A stretch of 64,000 nt of DNA from Akkermansia muciniphila (GTDB lineage: Bacteria; Verrucomicrobiota; Verrucomicrobiia; Verrucomicrobiales; Akkermansiaceae). Positions 17,439-26,508 of this stretch are shown here, piece after piece (the stretch's first letter is position 1; each line of letters opens with the position of its first letter). Location: contig CANQLV010000015.1 in NCBI GenBank assembly GCA_947624785.1, forward strand, positions 1 to 64,000. Direction: 5' to 3'. A program made the position numbers and the translations under genes. The notes beneath the pieces were generated by a model, which searched no databases, was not told the DNA's origin, and saw only the letters and a program-made list of their open reading frames with translations.

Positions 17439-17867
17439 ATGAAGACCTTCTCAGCCAAACCGCAAGAAGTAGAGCGCAAATGGTATGTTATAGACGCTGC
17501 CGACAAGGTGCTCGGCCGTGTTGCCGTTGAAGCGGCTAACATTTTGCGTGGCAAGAACAAGACAATTTTCACCCCCCACGTTGATTGTGGCGACTTTGTC
17601 ATCATCGTGAACGCGGACAAGGTGGTGCTGACCGGCAACAAGGAAAACGCCAAGATTTATACCCGTTTCTCCGGTTACGTCGGCGGCAAGCAGGTGGATA
17701 CTCCGCGGAAAATCCGCGCCCGCCGCCCCGAACTTCTTCTGGAACTGGCCGTCAAGGGCATGGTGCCCCACACCCGCCTGGGCCGCCAGCAAATGACCAA
17801 GCTGAAGGTTTATGCCGGCGCCGGTCATCCGCATGAAGCCCAGCAGCCCACTGCCATCACTCTCTAA
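17439..17867 (+). CDS. rplM: 50S ribosomal protein L13
   Basis: Large-subunit protein. The 142-aa length is normal for the family. It shows [17 protein letters not shown] near the start, [18 protein letters not shown] in the middle and the conserved [30 protein letters not shown] at the C-terminus, all standard L13. It begins at ATG 17439 and is followed 15 nt later by rpsI, the conserved L13-S9 pair found in nearly all bacteria. It is transcribed divergently from infA. Confidence 0.98.
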   Translation: MKTFSAKPQEVERKWYVIDAADKVLGRVAVEAANILRGKNKTIFTPHVDCGDFVIIVNADKVVLTGNKENAKIYTRFSGYVGGKQVDTPRKIRARRPELLLELAVKGMVPHTRLGRQQMTKLKVYAGAGHPHEAQQPTAITL

Positions 17868-17882
17868 TTGATTTCCCCAGAC

Positions 17883-18278
17883 ATGAGTCAGACAACCCCA
17901 TACAACGCCACCGGGCGCCGCAAGACCGCCATTGCACACGCTTGGCTTACTGAAGGTACCGGCCGCATCACGATCAATCGTCGCGGTTTTGAAGAATACC
18001 TTCCCACCGTCCAGTTGCAGAACGCCGTTCTCCAGCCCTTCCAGGTTACCAATACCATGAACAAATTCGACGTGAACGTCGTCACCAAGGGCGGCGGCAT
18101 TCACGGCCAGGTGGGCGCCATTCGCATGGCGATCGCCCGCGCTCTGGTTCAGGTTGATGAAGCTTCCCGCGCCCAGCTGCGTGAATTCGGTCTTCTGACC
18201 CGTGATTCCCGCATGAAGGAACGTAAAAAGCCCGGTCGTCCCGGCGCTCGCAAGCGTTACCAGTTCTCCAAGCGCTAA
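17883..18278 (+). CDS. rpsI: 30S ribosomal protein S9
   Basis: Small-subunit protein whose basic C-terminal tail reaches the P-site tRNA. The 131-aa product has the S9 landmarks: NATGRRKTAIAHAWL, a central VKGGGIHGQVGAIRMAIARAL (here TKGGGIHGQ), LTRDSRMKERKKPGRPGARK and the terminal KRYQFSKR. ATG 17883 is chosen over the in-frame TTG at 17868 because the protein then starts as family members do. It is the second gene of the rplM operon, ending at a strong terminator. Confidence 0.98.
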   Translation: MSQTTPYNATGRRKTAIAHAWLTEGTGRITINRRGFEEYLPTVQLQNAVLQPFQVTNTMNKFDVNVVTKGGGIHGQVGAIRMAIARALVQVDEASRAQLREFGLLTRDSRMKERKKPGRPGARKRYQFSKR

Positions 18279-18323
18279 GCTTGGCTGGTTGCGAAGGAAC
18301 TGGCTTTACCATTTCTTTCTCGG

Positions 18324-18357
18324 AAAAGGAGTGCTCCCTGCGGAGTACTCCTTTTTC
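18324..18357 (+). terminator. Intrinsic terminator of rplM-rpsI
   Basis: A 14-bp stem with one G-T wobble (18324-18337 with 18342-18355), a 4-nt loop and a T-run. Confidence 0.75.
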
Positions 18358-18395
18358 GTTGCAGGGGAAGCTGGTTGCTGTTACGATTAATTATT

Positions 18396-18830
18396 ATGGA
18401 AGAAGATCGGCAGCAGGACGGAATTCCGGACTCTTCTCCGGAAGAAGAAAAAACGGAAAGAAGCGTTTTTCCTGTTGTTCCTTTACTGCTTGCGCCGCTT
18501 TTCCTGGTAGTAGCCTCTTTTCTGAAACATTCCCATCGCATGGCGGGGAATGTCTCCGGCCTCAGGAAGGTGGAATACGGCCCCGCTTTCCCTTTGTTTC
18601 AATTTGCAGGCGTCGCCTTGTATTTCTATCTGGCTTACGTGGCCTTCAAGAAAGGTTTTCCCGGCTGGGGCTGGGTGTTTGGTTCCCTTGCGGTGGCGTT
18701 CAATCCTTTTCCGGCTTTTGCCACGGGAATTGCGGGTGACTCCATGGCATGGGGCGTGGCCGTGCTCGCGGCCGTTTCCGTGACGGTGAAAGCCTTGATC
18801 GACTCACCGCGGCGGCAAGGGGAGCTTTAG
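18396..18830 (+). CDS. Small membrane protein of unknown function
   Basis: 144 aa. An acidic hydrophilic N-terminus (MEEDRQQDG...EEEKTE, about 25 residues) is followed by three or four hydrophobic helices (about 32-52, 73-90, 95-112 and 117-135). The pattern of a small integral membrane protein with aromatic-rich loops (GWGWVFG) is clear, but I do not recognise a family. ATG 18396 gives the better start; the frame is open to 18375. It is monocistronic, convergent with rlmH only 4 nt apart. Confidence 0.6.
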   Translation: MEEDRQQDGIPDSSPEEEKTERSVFPVVPLLLAPLFLVVASFLKHSHRMAGNVSGLRKVEYGPAFPLFQFAGVALYFYLAYVAFKKGFPGWGWVFGSLAVAFNPFPAFATGIAGDSMAWGVAVLAAVSVTVKALIDSPRRQGEL

Positions 18831-18834
18831 CCGT

Positions 18835-19272
18835 TTACCGGTGGTACGGGGTTCCCGCCAGAATGGTATGGCAGCGGTAGAGCTGTTCCAGCAGGACGAC
18901 GAGCGCCAGCTCATGCTGAAGGGTGAATTTGCTCAGGGCCAGGATATGGTCGCACCGGGAACGCAGTTTTTCCGTGTGGCCGTCCGAGGCTCCGATGAGG
19001 AACGCGATGCGGCGCACGGAACGCATTTGCCAGTTCCGCGCCAGCTTGACCAGCTTCTCCGTGGTCCAGAGTTCTCCGCGTTCGTCCATGGCGATGCGCA
19101 GGCAGCCCTCGCTGGCGGCCAGCAGGCGTTCTGAGACGTCTTTGGAGCTTCCGTCTCTGACGAGTTTGAGTTCCGCCTTGCCGAAAGGCTTGAGGCGGTT
19201 GAGGTAGAGTTCCACGCCTTCCCGGGCGTAGCCCAGGGCCGGCTTGCCTGCGGCCAGAATCAGGAATTGCAT
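18835..19272 (-). CDS. rlmH: 23S rRNA (pseudouridine1915-N3)-methyltransferase
   Basis: SPOUT methyltransferase that modifies helix 69 of 23S rRNA on assembled 70S ribosomes. The 145-aa protein is slightly shorter than the usual 155. It has the SAM-binding knot motif [11 protein letters not shown], the conserved [22 protein letters not shown] and the terminal GTPYHR, where His and Arg are family-invariant. It follows uvrC by 6 nt on the minus strand, so the two probably share a transcript. Confidence 0.92.
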   Translation of the reverse strand: MQFLILAAGKPALGYAREGVELYLNRLKPFGKAELKLVRDGSSKDVSERLLAASEGCLRIAMDERGELWTTEKLVKLARNWQMRSVRRIAFLIGASDGHTEKLRSRCDHILALSKFTLQHELALVVLLEQLYRCHTILAGTPYHR

Positions 19273-19278
19273 GAGAAG

Positions 19279-20901
19279 TCAGGAGTTGGAGGATGAATTG
19301 AGGTAATTCAGCAGGTTGCGGGCCCAGGTTTCCGAAATGCCGCGGATGGCGGCGATGGAAGCCGGATCCGCCCTTTTGATGGCGGCCACGGACTTGAATT
19401 TTTCCAGCAGCATGCTTTTTTTTGCCGCGCTCATGCCCGGGGCGTCGTCCAGGGCGCTTTCCCGCATGCGTTTCCGGTAAAGCAGTTCGTTATAGCCGTT
19501 GGCGAAGCGGTGGGCTTCGTCGCGGATGCGCTGCATGAGCTTGAGGGCTCCCGTGCTGTGCGGCAGGCAGAGGGGCTGTGACTGGTGGGGGAAGAAGATT
19601 TCCTCCCGCTGCTTGGCGAGCCCGACGATGGGCATGTCACCCAGACCGATGGCTTCCAGATCGGCCAGGGCGGAGGAGAGCTGGCCCTTGCCGCCGTCCA
19701 CCACCACCAGGTCCGGAACCTTGATGGGGGCTTTTCCTTCCCCGCCGAGCTTCTTGAGCCACTGGTACAGGGTCATGTCCGCGGGCCGTGAGGCCACGGC
19801 GTCGCTCTCCGCCAGAATGCGGGAGTAGCGCCTCCGGATCACTTCAGACATGGAGGCGAAGTCGTTCTGCCCGTCCACCGTGCGGATGCGGTAGCGGCGG
19901 TAGGCCTTGTTGTCCGGTTTGCCGTTGGTGAAGCGCACCATGGAGGCCACGATGTGGTTGGAGGAGACGTTGGAAATGTCAAAGCATTCCATGATGGCGG
20001 GGGGGGCTTCCAGGCCCAGGGCCACCCCCAGTTCCTTCATGTCTTCTTCCGGGCGCACGGTGCCGGGCAGGTTGGGCGTTCCCTTCTGGAACCGCCGCGC
20101 GGGTTCCAGAACCTTGACCAGGTTGTCCCGGATGTCCCGCAGGTATGCTGCGCGCTCGAAGTCCAGCTCATCGGATGCCTGCATCATTTCCCGGGTGAGC
20201 TCGTCCAGAGTGCTTTTTTTGCCGGTTCCTTCCAGCAGGCGCGCCGCCTGGTCGAAGTTCCGGTTATAGTCGCTTACGGAAATGCGGCCGACGCACGGGG
20301 CGGAGCAGTTGCGTATCACGTCCGCGTGGCAGTGCTTGAACTCGTGGAGACCCGGATTTTTGGCCTTGCAGGTCCGCAGGCGGAAGTGCCGGTTCAGCCA
20401 TTCCTGCGTGGCGTAAAGCGCCTGGGAGTGGACAAAGGGGCCGAAGTAGCGCGCTCCGTCGTCCTTGCGCACCCGCGCCAGCTGGAAGCGCGGCAGTTTT
20501 TCCCCCTTGGGAATCTTCAGCAGGGGATAGCGCTTGTCATCCTTCATCTGGATGTTGTAATGCGGGCGGTACTGCTTGATGAGCTTGCTTTCCAGCAGAA
20601 AAGCCTCCTGGTCGTTCCTGGTTTCAAAGTAGTCGAATGACGCAATGGCGTTGATGAGCGCCCTTGTCTTGTGGTTGGACAGGGTGGCCCCCGTGGGGGA
20701 AAAGTAGTTGCCCAGGCGGCGGTGGAGGTCCTTGGCCTTGCCCACGTAAATGGTATTCCCCAGGGCGTCTTTCATGATGTAAACGCCGGGTTTATGCGGA
20801 GTTTGCCTCCAGAGTTCCTTCAGAGATGGTTTCTCACGATCTGCCACGGGGATTATTATGCCATATGCGGCAAGAAATGAAACTGCGGAAACGTACTGCA
20901 T
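19279..20901 (-). CDS. uvrC: Excinuclease ABC subunit C
   Basis: Dual-incision nuclease of nucleotide excision repair. Domains in order: an N-terminal GIY-YIG nuclease (PGVYIMKDALGNTIYVGKAKDLHRRL, about residues 38-65), a Cys-containing region, a UVR helical hairpin for UvrB binding (TLDELTREMMQASDELDFERAAYLRD, about 215-245), an RNase H-like nuclease (DLVVVDGGKGQL, GLAKQ), and a C-terminal helix-hairpin-helix (about 500-535). At 540 aa it is compact but complete. ATG 20901 is annotated; GTG 20847 would remove 18 residues unlike the family and is a serious alternative. Confidence 0.94.
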   Translation of the reverse strand: MQYVSAVSFLAAYGIIIPVADREKPSLKELWRQTPHKPGVYIMKDALGNTIYVGKAKDLHRRLGNYFSPTGATLSNHKTRALINAIASFDYFETRNDQEAFLLESKLIKQYRPHYNIQMKDDKRYPLLKIPKGEKLPRFQLARVRKDDGARYFGPFVHSQALYATQEWLNRHFRLRTCKAKNPGLHEFKHCHADVIRNCSAPCVGRISVSDYNRNFDQAARLLEGTGKKSTLDELTREMMQASDELDFERAAYLRDIRDNLVKVLEPARRFQKGTPNLPGTVRPEEDMKELGVALGLEAPPAIMECFDISNVSSNHIVASMVRFTNGKPDNKAYRRYRIRTVDGQNDFASMSEVIRRRYSRILAESDAVASRPADMTLYQWLKKLGGEGKAPIKVPDLVVVDGGKGQLSSALADLEAIGLGDMPIVGLAKQREEIFFPHQSQPLCLPHSTGALKLMQRIRDEAHRFANGYNELLYRKRMRESALDDAPGMSAAKKSMLLEKFKSVAAIKRADPASIAAIRGISETWARNLLNYLNSSSNS

Positions 20902-20915
20902 TACGGCTACTTGGC

Positions 20916-20943
20916 TTGCCTAGGAAGACTTCTTCTGTATAAT
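20916..20943 (+). promoter_or_regulatory. Promoter of the exbB-exbD-TPR-glycosyltransferase cluster
   Basis: TTGCCT (20916-20921), a 16-nt spacer and a perfect TATAAT (20938-20943). The start would lie about 10 nt before ATG 20960, giving a very short leader with no Shine-Dalgarno. Confidence 0.62.
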
Positions 20944-20959
20944 CCCCTACGTCTTTTGT

Positions 20960-21751
20960 ATGAATCCTGTACCGTTTACCACGCTGGCTGCCGCCATGGA
21001 CTTTGTGGTGGGAGATAGAAATTATCCCCTCTCCGAGCTGTTCATGAAAGGCGGCTTCATCATGTGGCCGCTGCTCCTGTTATCCATCGCCGGGGTGGTG
21101 GTGCTGGTCATGTGCTGTTTTTCCACCCGCGCCTCCGCCGTTCTGCCCACCAAGCTTGTGGAGCAGGCGGAATCCTTCATCCGCAAGAGGGATTATACGG
21201 GCCTTTCCATCCTCTGCAAGGATGGAGACTCCTGCTACGCGCGCGTAATGCTGACGGTGGCCAATTTCATGCTGCGCAATCCTTCCGCCCAGTTTGAGGA
21301 GGTGAGGGAAATAGCCGCCGCGGAAGGCGGACGGCAGGCGGGCTTCCTGAGCCGCCAGATTTCCTGGCTGTCGGACATCGGCGCCCTGGCTCCCATGCTT
21401 GGCCTGCTGGGTACCGTGGTCGGGATGATGAAGACCTTTTTTGAGATCGCCAACGGTGATTTTTCCGGCGGCAAGCAGCGCATCGACATGGCGGGCGGCG
21501 TGGCGGAAGCCCTGATTACGACCGCGGGTGGCCTGATGCTGGGCATTCCCGCCATCCTGGCCTATGTGTACTTCCGCAGCCGCGTTCACAAGCGCGTGGG
21601 GGACCTGGAAGCCGCCGTGACGCACAGCGTTTCCGTGGTCGCCACCCAGCTCCAGAAGCCGCGTGCCGGCGTTGCGGGAGCCTTCCATGAGGAAGAACTT
21701 CCCAGGGTTCCCGTTGACCCCACCTCCCTGCGCGACGTGCGCGGGCTTTAG
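20960..21751 (+). CDS. exbB: MotA/TolQ/ExbB proton channel family protein
   Basis: Inner-membrane proton-channel subunit. 263 aa with three membrane helices: about 33-55, then a pair around 140-165 and 180-210 in the conserved block ISWLSDIGALAPMLGLLGTVVGMMKTF...AEALITTAGGLMLGIPAILAY. That block is the MotA_ExbB signature. It should pair with the ExbD protein encoded 36 nt downstream and use the proton gradient to energise an envelope process. With a TPR protein and a peptidoglycan glycosyltransferase behind it, the system may resemble Tol-Pal more than iron uptake; this is inferred. Confidence 0.9.
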   Translation: MNPVPFTTLAAAMDFVVGDRNYPLSELFMKGGFIMWPLLLLSIAGVVVLVMCCFSTRASAVLPTKLVEQAESFIRKRDYTGLSILCKDGDSCYARVMLTVANFMLRNPSAQFEEVREIAAAEGGRQAGFLSRQISWLSDIGALAPMLGLLGTVVGMMKTFFEIANGDFSGGKQRIDMAGGVAEALITTAGGLMLGIPAILAYVYFRSRVHKRVGDLEAAVTHSVSVVATQLQKPRAGVAGAFHEEELPRVPVDPTSLRDVRGL

Positions 21752-21787
21752 CCGGAAGCGGCCATCCCCACCACACCGGAAGAGCGT

Positions 21788-22234
21788 ATGAAATTCCACT
21801 ATAAAATGCCCAGCCCCATCGGGTTCCAGCTCGCGCCCATGCTGGACATCGTGTTTCTGCTGCTGGTGTTTTTCATCGTGACCCAGACGTTTGAGGATGA
21901 CGAGCCGGACCTTTCCATCAACCTCCCCTCCGCGGAGACGCCCAAGCCCGGTGAGAACGTTTCCAATGAGATCATCGTGAATATCCGGAAGGACGGCACC
22001 GTGGTGATCAACCGCCAGCCGTACACCATGCCGCAGCTGGAGGACAAGCTTCTTTCCGTCGCCCGGCTGGATAAAACCATGCTCGTCCGCATCCGCGTGG
22101 ATGAGAAGGCGGAGTCCGGCGTAGTGGTGCATGTGATGGACGCCTGCCTGAAAGCCGGGCTGAATAATGTTTCCTTCTCCACGCGCCCTCCGGCCCCCTC
22201 TTCCGTCAATGTTCCCAACCCCCAGGCTTCATGA
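21788..22234 (+). CDS. exbD: ExbD/TolR biopolymer transport protein
   Basis: 148 aa: a short cytoplasmic N-terminus, one membrane helix (about 18-38) and a periplasmic domain. The proton-carrying aspartate is D20 in APMLDIVFLLLVFF, exactly where ExbD and TolR have it. The periplasmic part (DLSINLPSAETP ... VRIRVDEKAESGVVVHVMDACLKAGLNNVSFST) is the standard fold. Its stop overlaps the next start by 4 nt (ATGA), so translation is coupled to the TPR protein. Confidence 0.93.
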   Translation: MKFHYKMPSPIGFQLAPMLDIVFLLLVFFIVTQTFEDDEPDLSINLPSAETPKPGENVSNEIIVNIRKDGTVVINRQPYTMPQLEDKLLSVARLDKTMLVRIRVDEKAESGVVVHVMDACLKAGLNNVSFSTRPPAPSSVNVPNPQAS

Positions 22235-24663
22235 AAGCGTTACTTTTCATCAATGCAGGTTTAATGACTTTGGCGGCGTTCGCCGCCGCCCAGGAAAACA
22301 TTCCGGACGCCGCCCCCGTGGCGGACGGCCCGCTGGTCGCCAATCCGGAGCAGGATTCCCTGGACATGGCGGACATGCTGTACAAGCAGGCCCAGGAACC
22401 GGCGACGAAGGCGAACCGGCAGGAATATGGCCGCCTGCTTGATTTGAGCCTGCGCAAGTATCTTGAATTTGCCCAGCGTTTCCCCCAGTCCGCCCAGGCT
22501 CCCCTGGCGGAGTACCGCGCCGCCATGTGCCTGGAGGAACTCGGAAGGAAGGAGGACGCGCACACCCTGTTCCGCAGGCTGACCCAGACGGGCGGCCCGG
22601 CTCTGGTTGCCGCTTCCGCCTACCGCCTGGCGACGGACGCCTCCGCCGCCGGGGAAACGGACAAGGCTATCCAGTATTACCAGCTCGTGGTCCGCAATGC
22701 GGAACAGAATGATTTGAAAGTGGACGCCCAGTACCGCCTGGGACGCCTGTTTCTTGCCAGCGGGAATCCGGACGCCGCCGCCACCATGTTCTGCGCGGTG
22801 ATAGGCAATCCGGAGGCGGATGCGAAATTTGTTTTGGTGTCCCGGATGGGGTACGCTGCCCTGTGTGCGGATACGGGCCGTCTGGGTGAAGCCTATTCCG
22901 AATACCGCAAGGCGCTGGAAACGCCCGGCGTGGATGACAGGAACCGGGGCATCGCCACCCTCCAGGCCGCCATGCTGGCAACCAGGCTGAAAAAGACCGC
23001 GGAGGCCCAGAACCTTTATGAACGGCTTTTGAAGGATGAATCCCTGAAGGAAATGGCGCCGGAAGCCCGCATGGGGCTGCTGCTGGGGCTGTACAACATG
23101 GGCAAGTACAAGGAAATCCTTTCCCAGCACGAGCAGCAGAAGGACATGAAGATGCCGACCAGGGACGGCCAGGTGCGCCTGCTGATGCTTCTGGGTCAGG
23201 CCGCCTACAAGCTGAAGGAGTACCAGAAGGCGGCGGATTTCTTTCTGGAGGCGGAAAAGGCCGTTCCCTACACGCAGGAAGCCATGCAGGCCTCCTTTTA
23301 CCGTTTGCTGTGCTATAATGAACTCAAGCAGAAGGATCTTCCCCAGCGGGCGCAGAGCTTCCTGAACCATTACGCCAAGGCTTTTCCGACCAGCGAACTG
23401 CACGACATGGTGCGCCTGATGGCCGCGGAGAACCTGTTCACCACCAACCCGGCGGATGCCGCCCGGTTTTACGCCAGCATTGATTTTGACAAGGTGCCCC
23501 CCAAGATGCGCGCGGATATCCTGTATAAGAGCGCGTGGGCGATCGCCCAGGCCGGGAACCGGGGCGTAGCCGCCAAGCTGCTGACGGATTTCATCAACGA
23601 TTTTCCGCGGGATCCTCGCATTTGCGAGGCGCTGACCCTGCGCGGGGACATGTACGCCAAGACCAAGAAGGAAGCGGAGGCCCTGATGGATTTTGACCGG
23701 GTGATCGCGCGCTGGCCGAAGGCGGAATCCGCCGCCGCCGCGTGGCAGCGGGCCGCCCAGATTTATGCGGGCCGCCAGGATATGGTGAACATGGCGAAGT
23801 ATTATGAAGGCCTGATTCAGAATTTCCCGAAGGCGTCTCCCGCCGCTCTGGCGGAGGCTCATTTCCTGCTGGGGCGTGCGGCGTTTGACCAGGGAGACTT
23901 CAAGTCCTCCATCAGCCACATGGGGGAAGCCAAGACGCTGGACCCCCAGAAGTATGGGGAACAGGTCAATGTGCTTTCCGTTCTGTCCTATCACAAGCTC
24001 CAGGACGTGAATAAATTGAAGGAGGCCCTGGAAACCCTGCAAAAGGAGAACCCCTCCGCCGTGGCCCGCGTGCCGGACGTCATCCCCGCATGGCTGGGCC
24101 TTCAGGCCTACGGCATGAAGGACCTGGAAACGGCGGACAAGTACATGACCTGGGCTACGCAGAACGACCAGCTTCAAAATGTGAAGAAGGTGATCTGGCG
24201 CAACCTGGCGAAGGTGCGCCTGGCGCTCAAGAAGTATGACCGCGCCCTGGTGGCTTCCAACAACTTCCTGAAGGATGAGGACCAGCCCTACCGCCGTGCG
24301 GACGGCATGCTGGACAAGGCCTCCATCCTGCTGGGGCTGGGCAGGTACGCGGACGCCCGGAAGACGGCGGAGGAAGCGCTGGCCTTGGGCGTGGAAGGCC
24401 CCCTGATGGCCTCCCTGAAAATTGTTCTGGGCGACATTTCCTATGCGGAGAAAAAGTTTGATGAAGCGGCCAAGTATTACGGCGTCACGGCCGAGTTGTT
24501 CGTCAATGACGCCGAATTGAAACCCAAGGCCCTGTTCAAGGCGGCGGAAGCGCTGGACAAGGCCGGCCGCAAGTCGGAGGCTTCCCAGTACCGGGCGCGC
24601 CTGCAGAAGGAGTTCCCGGATTGGAAGCAAGATGGCGAATCACTGCCCCCGGACGCCCGCTAG
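22231..24663 (+). CDS. Exported tetratricopeptide-repeat protein
   Basis: 810 aa with a signal peptide (MKALLFINAGLMTLAAFAAA-Q) and then helical repeats along nearly the whole length. Typical TPR units with A/G-8, Y/F and A-20 positions occur, for example KAIQYYQLVVRNAEQNDLKVDAQYRLGRLF, EYQKAADFFLEAEKAVP and KFDEAAKYYGVTAELF. Units with PKA-S/A ends (fast PP.A turns) resemble YbgF/CpoB-type periplasmic TPRs. It overlaps exbD by 4 nt and precedes the glycosyltransferase by 24 nt. I infer a periplasmic scaffold that links the ExbBD motor to cell-wall synthesis or an outer-membrane client. Confidence 0.85.
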   Translation: MKALLFINAGLMTLAAFAAAQENIPDAAPVADGPLVANPEQDSLDMADMLYKQAQEPATKANRQEYGRLLDLSLRKYLEFAQRFPQSAQAPLAEYRAAMCLEELGRKEDAHTLFRRLTQTGGPALVAASAYRLATDASAAGETDKAIQYYQLVVRNAEQNDLKVDAQYRLGRLFLASGNPDAAATMFCAVIGNPEADAKFVLVSRMGYAALCADTGRLGEAYSEYRKALETPGVDDRNRGIATLQAAMLATRLKKTAEAQNLYERLLKDESLKEMAPEARMGLLLGLYNMGKYKEILSQHEQQKDMKMPTRDGQVRLLMLLGQAAYKLKEYQKAADFFLEAEKAVPYTQEAMQASFYRLLCYNELKQKDLPQRAQSFLNHYAKAFPTSELHDMVRLMAAENLFTTNPADAARFYASIDFDKVPPKMRADILYKSAWAIAQAGNRGVAAKLLTDFINDFPRDPRICEALTLRGDMYAKTKKEAEALMDFDRVIARWPKAESAAAAWQRAAQIYAGRQDMVNMAKYYEGLIQNFPKASPAALAEAHFLLGRAAFDQGDFKSSISHMGEAKTLDPQKYGEQVNVLSVLSYHKLQDVNKLKEALETLQKENPSAVARVPDVIPAWLGLQAYGMKDLETADKYMTWATQNDQLQNVKKVIWRNLAKVRLALKKYDRALVASNNFLKDEDQPYRRADGMLDKASILLGLGRYADARKTAEEALALGVEGPLMASLKIVLGDISYAEKKFDEAAKYYGVTAELFVNDAELKPKALFKAAEALDKAGRKSEASQYRARLQKEFPDWKQDGESLPPDAR

Positions 24664-24687
24664 GCGTCCCCAAGGATTGGAACCGGA

Positions 24688-26478
24688 ATGGAGAACAGGC
24701 GTAAAAGATGGTATGATCTGTTCGGATTGCTGCCGCGCAATCTGGGCCGCCTGCTGCTGTGGCTGGGCCTCATTCCCATTGCCTTCATCATCGTCCTGCT
24801 TGTTTACGCCTGGAGGGCGGACCAGTATGAACTGGACGAGGTGCTGGCCCCTCTGGAAAATTGCGCCGCGTATGACCGCAACGGCCAGTGGATAGGTACC
24901 CTGACGGACCATGACCGGGTGTATGTGGCCCGCAATGAATTGCCTGACAACCTGGTGAATGCCTTCATTGCGCGGGAGGACGAGGCCTTTTTCGATCACG
25001 GGGGAATCGTGTATTCCTCCATCATCCGCTCCATTTGCCGGAACCTGACCACGCTGTCCTATGCGCAGGGGGCTTCCACCATCACGATGCAGTTGGCGCG
25101 GAACTGTTATGAACTGGGGGGAAAGACCCTGGACCGCAAGGTTCTGGAAATGGCCGTGGCGCGCCGCATTGAAGGCAAATATTCCAAGGATGAAATTCTG
25201 ACGGCCTACCTGAACCGCATTTACTTCGGCCAGCAGTGCTACGGCATTGCGCAGGCGGCGGATTTGTACTTCGGCAAAAAAGTGGCGGACCTGACGCTGG
25301 CGGAATGCGCCACGCTGGCCGGACTGGTGCGCGGACCTTCCATTTACAACCCGGTTTACAGTCCGGAGGCGGCTGTCAAGGTGCGCAACGCGACGCTGGA
25401 AAGGATGTTTGAGTGTGAATTCATCACCCAGGAACAATTATGGCAGGCGTCCCGCGAACCGATGAAGGTGGCGGGAGAACGGGAGGCGCGCCCCGGCTCC
25501 TATCCCATCCTGGTCATTTCCCGCGAGCTGGGTGACTTGGACTGCTGTGACGAGCAGGAGGGCACCTCCAGCATTTTTGTAATGACTACGCTGGATTTGG
25601 AATTCCAGCGGATGGTGGAGGAAATAAGCGAACCCGCGCTGGCCGCGCTGGAAGCTTCCACCGTGTGGGCCGGACTGCCCAAAAGAGTGGACAACCAGTT
25701 GAAGAATTGCGTGCAGGCGGCCGTGCTGTGCGTGGATTCCCGCAAAGGGGACCTGCTGGCCGTGACGGGGGGGCGCTCCGCATTGGACGGCGTGGACCGG
25801 TGGCAGACGATGGTGATGCCCGGCGACCTGTTTACTCCTGTCGTCAACCTGTGCGCCGTGGACCAGCGCAGGACTGTTATTCGCAGCAGCCCTGAAGTGA
25901 CCGGGCGCGGGGTAGGGTTCAATACGGTGATAGAAACGGCTCAGAAGGCCGGGTACAAGGGGGACCTTCCCCGTTCTCCGGATTTGTATGCCGGAAGGTT
26001 CCGGGCGCCTCTCTCGCATGCCGTCAATGCGCTGTACCTCATCGGCAATGACGGGCGCAACGTGCAGATTTCCTCCGTCAGGCAGGTGGGCACCACCAAG
26101 AAGAACCTGGTGATGGTGAACGCCCCCTCTCCGGAAGAAAGCCGCCGGGAAATCCTGCCGCGGGAATCCGCCCACCTGGTGGCGGCTCTTCCTCCCTTCC
26201 GTTACGACGAACGCTCCAGAAAAACGTCCGTCAATGTCAGGCTGCCGGAAAACACGGGGCATTTCTCCGCCGTCATGGGGCGTTATTTTACGGTTTTTGT
26301 CTGGGTGGGCTTTGACGAGCCGGATGAAGCCGTCTATAAAAAGAAGGGCGTTGCCGCCGCACTGGCGAAGACCTCCGCCGCGCTGGCCGCGGAAATTTAT
26401 GGCCGGGCGGAGGAGAACCGCCGCAAAGCCGTCCGTGAGCGCCGGGAGAAGGAAGCTCCTGAGGAACAGGACTCCTGA
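24688..26478 (+). CDS. Class A PBP-like peptidoglycan glycosyltransferase (GT51) with degenerate transpeptidase domain
   Basis: 596 aa: one membrane anchor (about 20-42), a GT51 domain (about 75-245) and a reduced PBP-like C-terminal domain. The GT51 motifs are intact: REDEAFFDHGG with the catalytic E97, QGASTITMQLARN, RKVLEMAVARRIEGKYSKDEIL and YLNRIYFGQQCYGI. In the transpeptidase part the SxxK motif is missing: the PGSxFKP-type segment reads PGDLFTP, with D380 and T383 at the Ser and Lys positions. The KTG box reads NTG (N522). It probably polymerises glycan strands but cannot crosslink. It is the fourth gene of the exbB cluster. Confidence 0.85.
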   Translation: MENRRKRWYDLFGLLPRNLGRLLLWLGLIPIAFIIVLLVYAWRADQYELDEVLAPLENCAAYDRNGQWIGTLTDHDRVYVARNELPDNLVNAFIAREDEAFFDHGGIVYSSIIRSICRNLTTLSYAQGASTITMQLARNCYELGGKTLDRKVLEMAVARRIEGKYSKDEILTAYLNRIYFGQQCYGIAQAADLYFGKKVADLTLAECATLAGLVRGPSIYNPVYSPEAAVKVRNATLERMFECEFITQEQLWQASREPMKVAGEREARPGSYPILVISRELGDLDCCDEQEGTSSIFVMTTLDLEFQRMVEEISEPALAALEASTVWAGLPKRVDNQLKNCVQAAVLCVDSRKGDLLAVTGGRSALDGVDRWQTMVMPGDLFTPVVNLCAVDQRRTVIRSSPEVTGRGVGFNTVIETAQKAGYKGDLPRSPDLYAGRFRAPLSHAVNALYLIGNDGRNVQISSVRQVGTTKKNLVMVNAPSPEESRREILPRESAHLVAALPPFRYDERSRKTSVNVRLPENTGHFSAVMGRYFTVFVWVGFDEPDEAVYKKKGVAAALAKTSAALAAEIYGRAEENRRKAVRERREKEAPEEQDS

Positions 26479-26508
26479 ACACATCCAATTTTCCATTAAT
26501 AGAATATC

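Noticed and set aside
22261..24630. Minus-strand frame of 789 codons over the TPR gene
   Set aside because: Antisense shadow; it lacks recognisable domains, whereas the plus strand encodes a signal peptide and TPR repeats.
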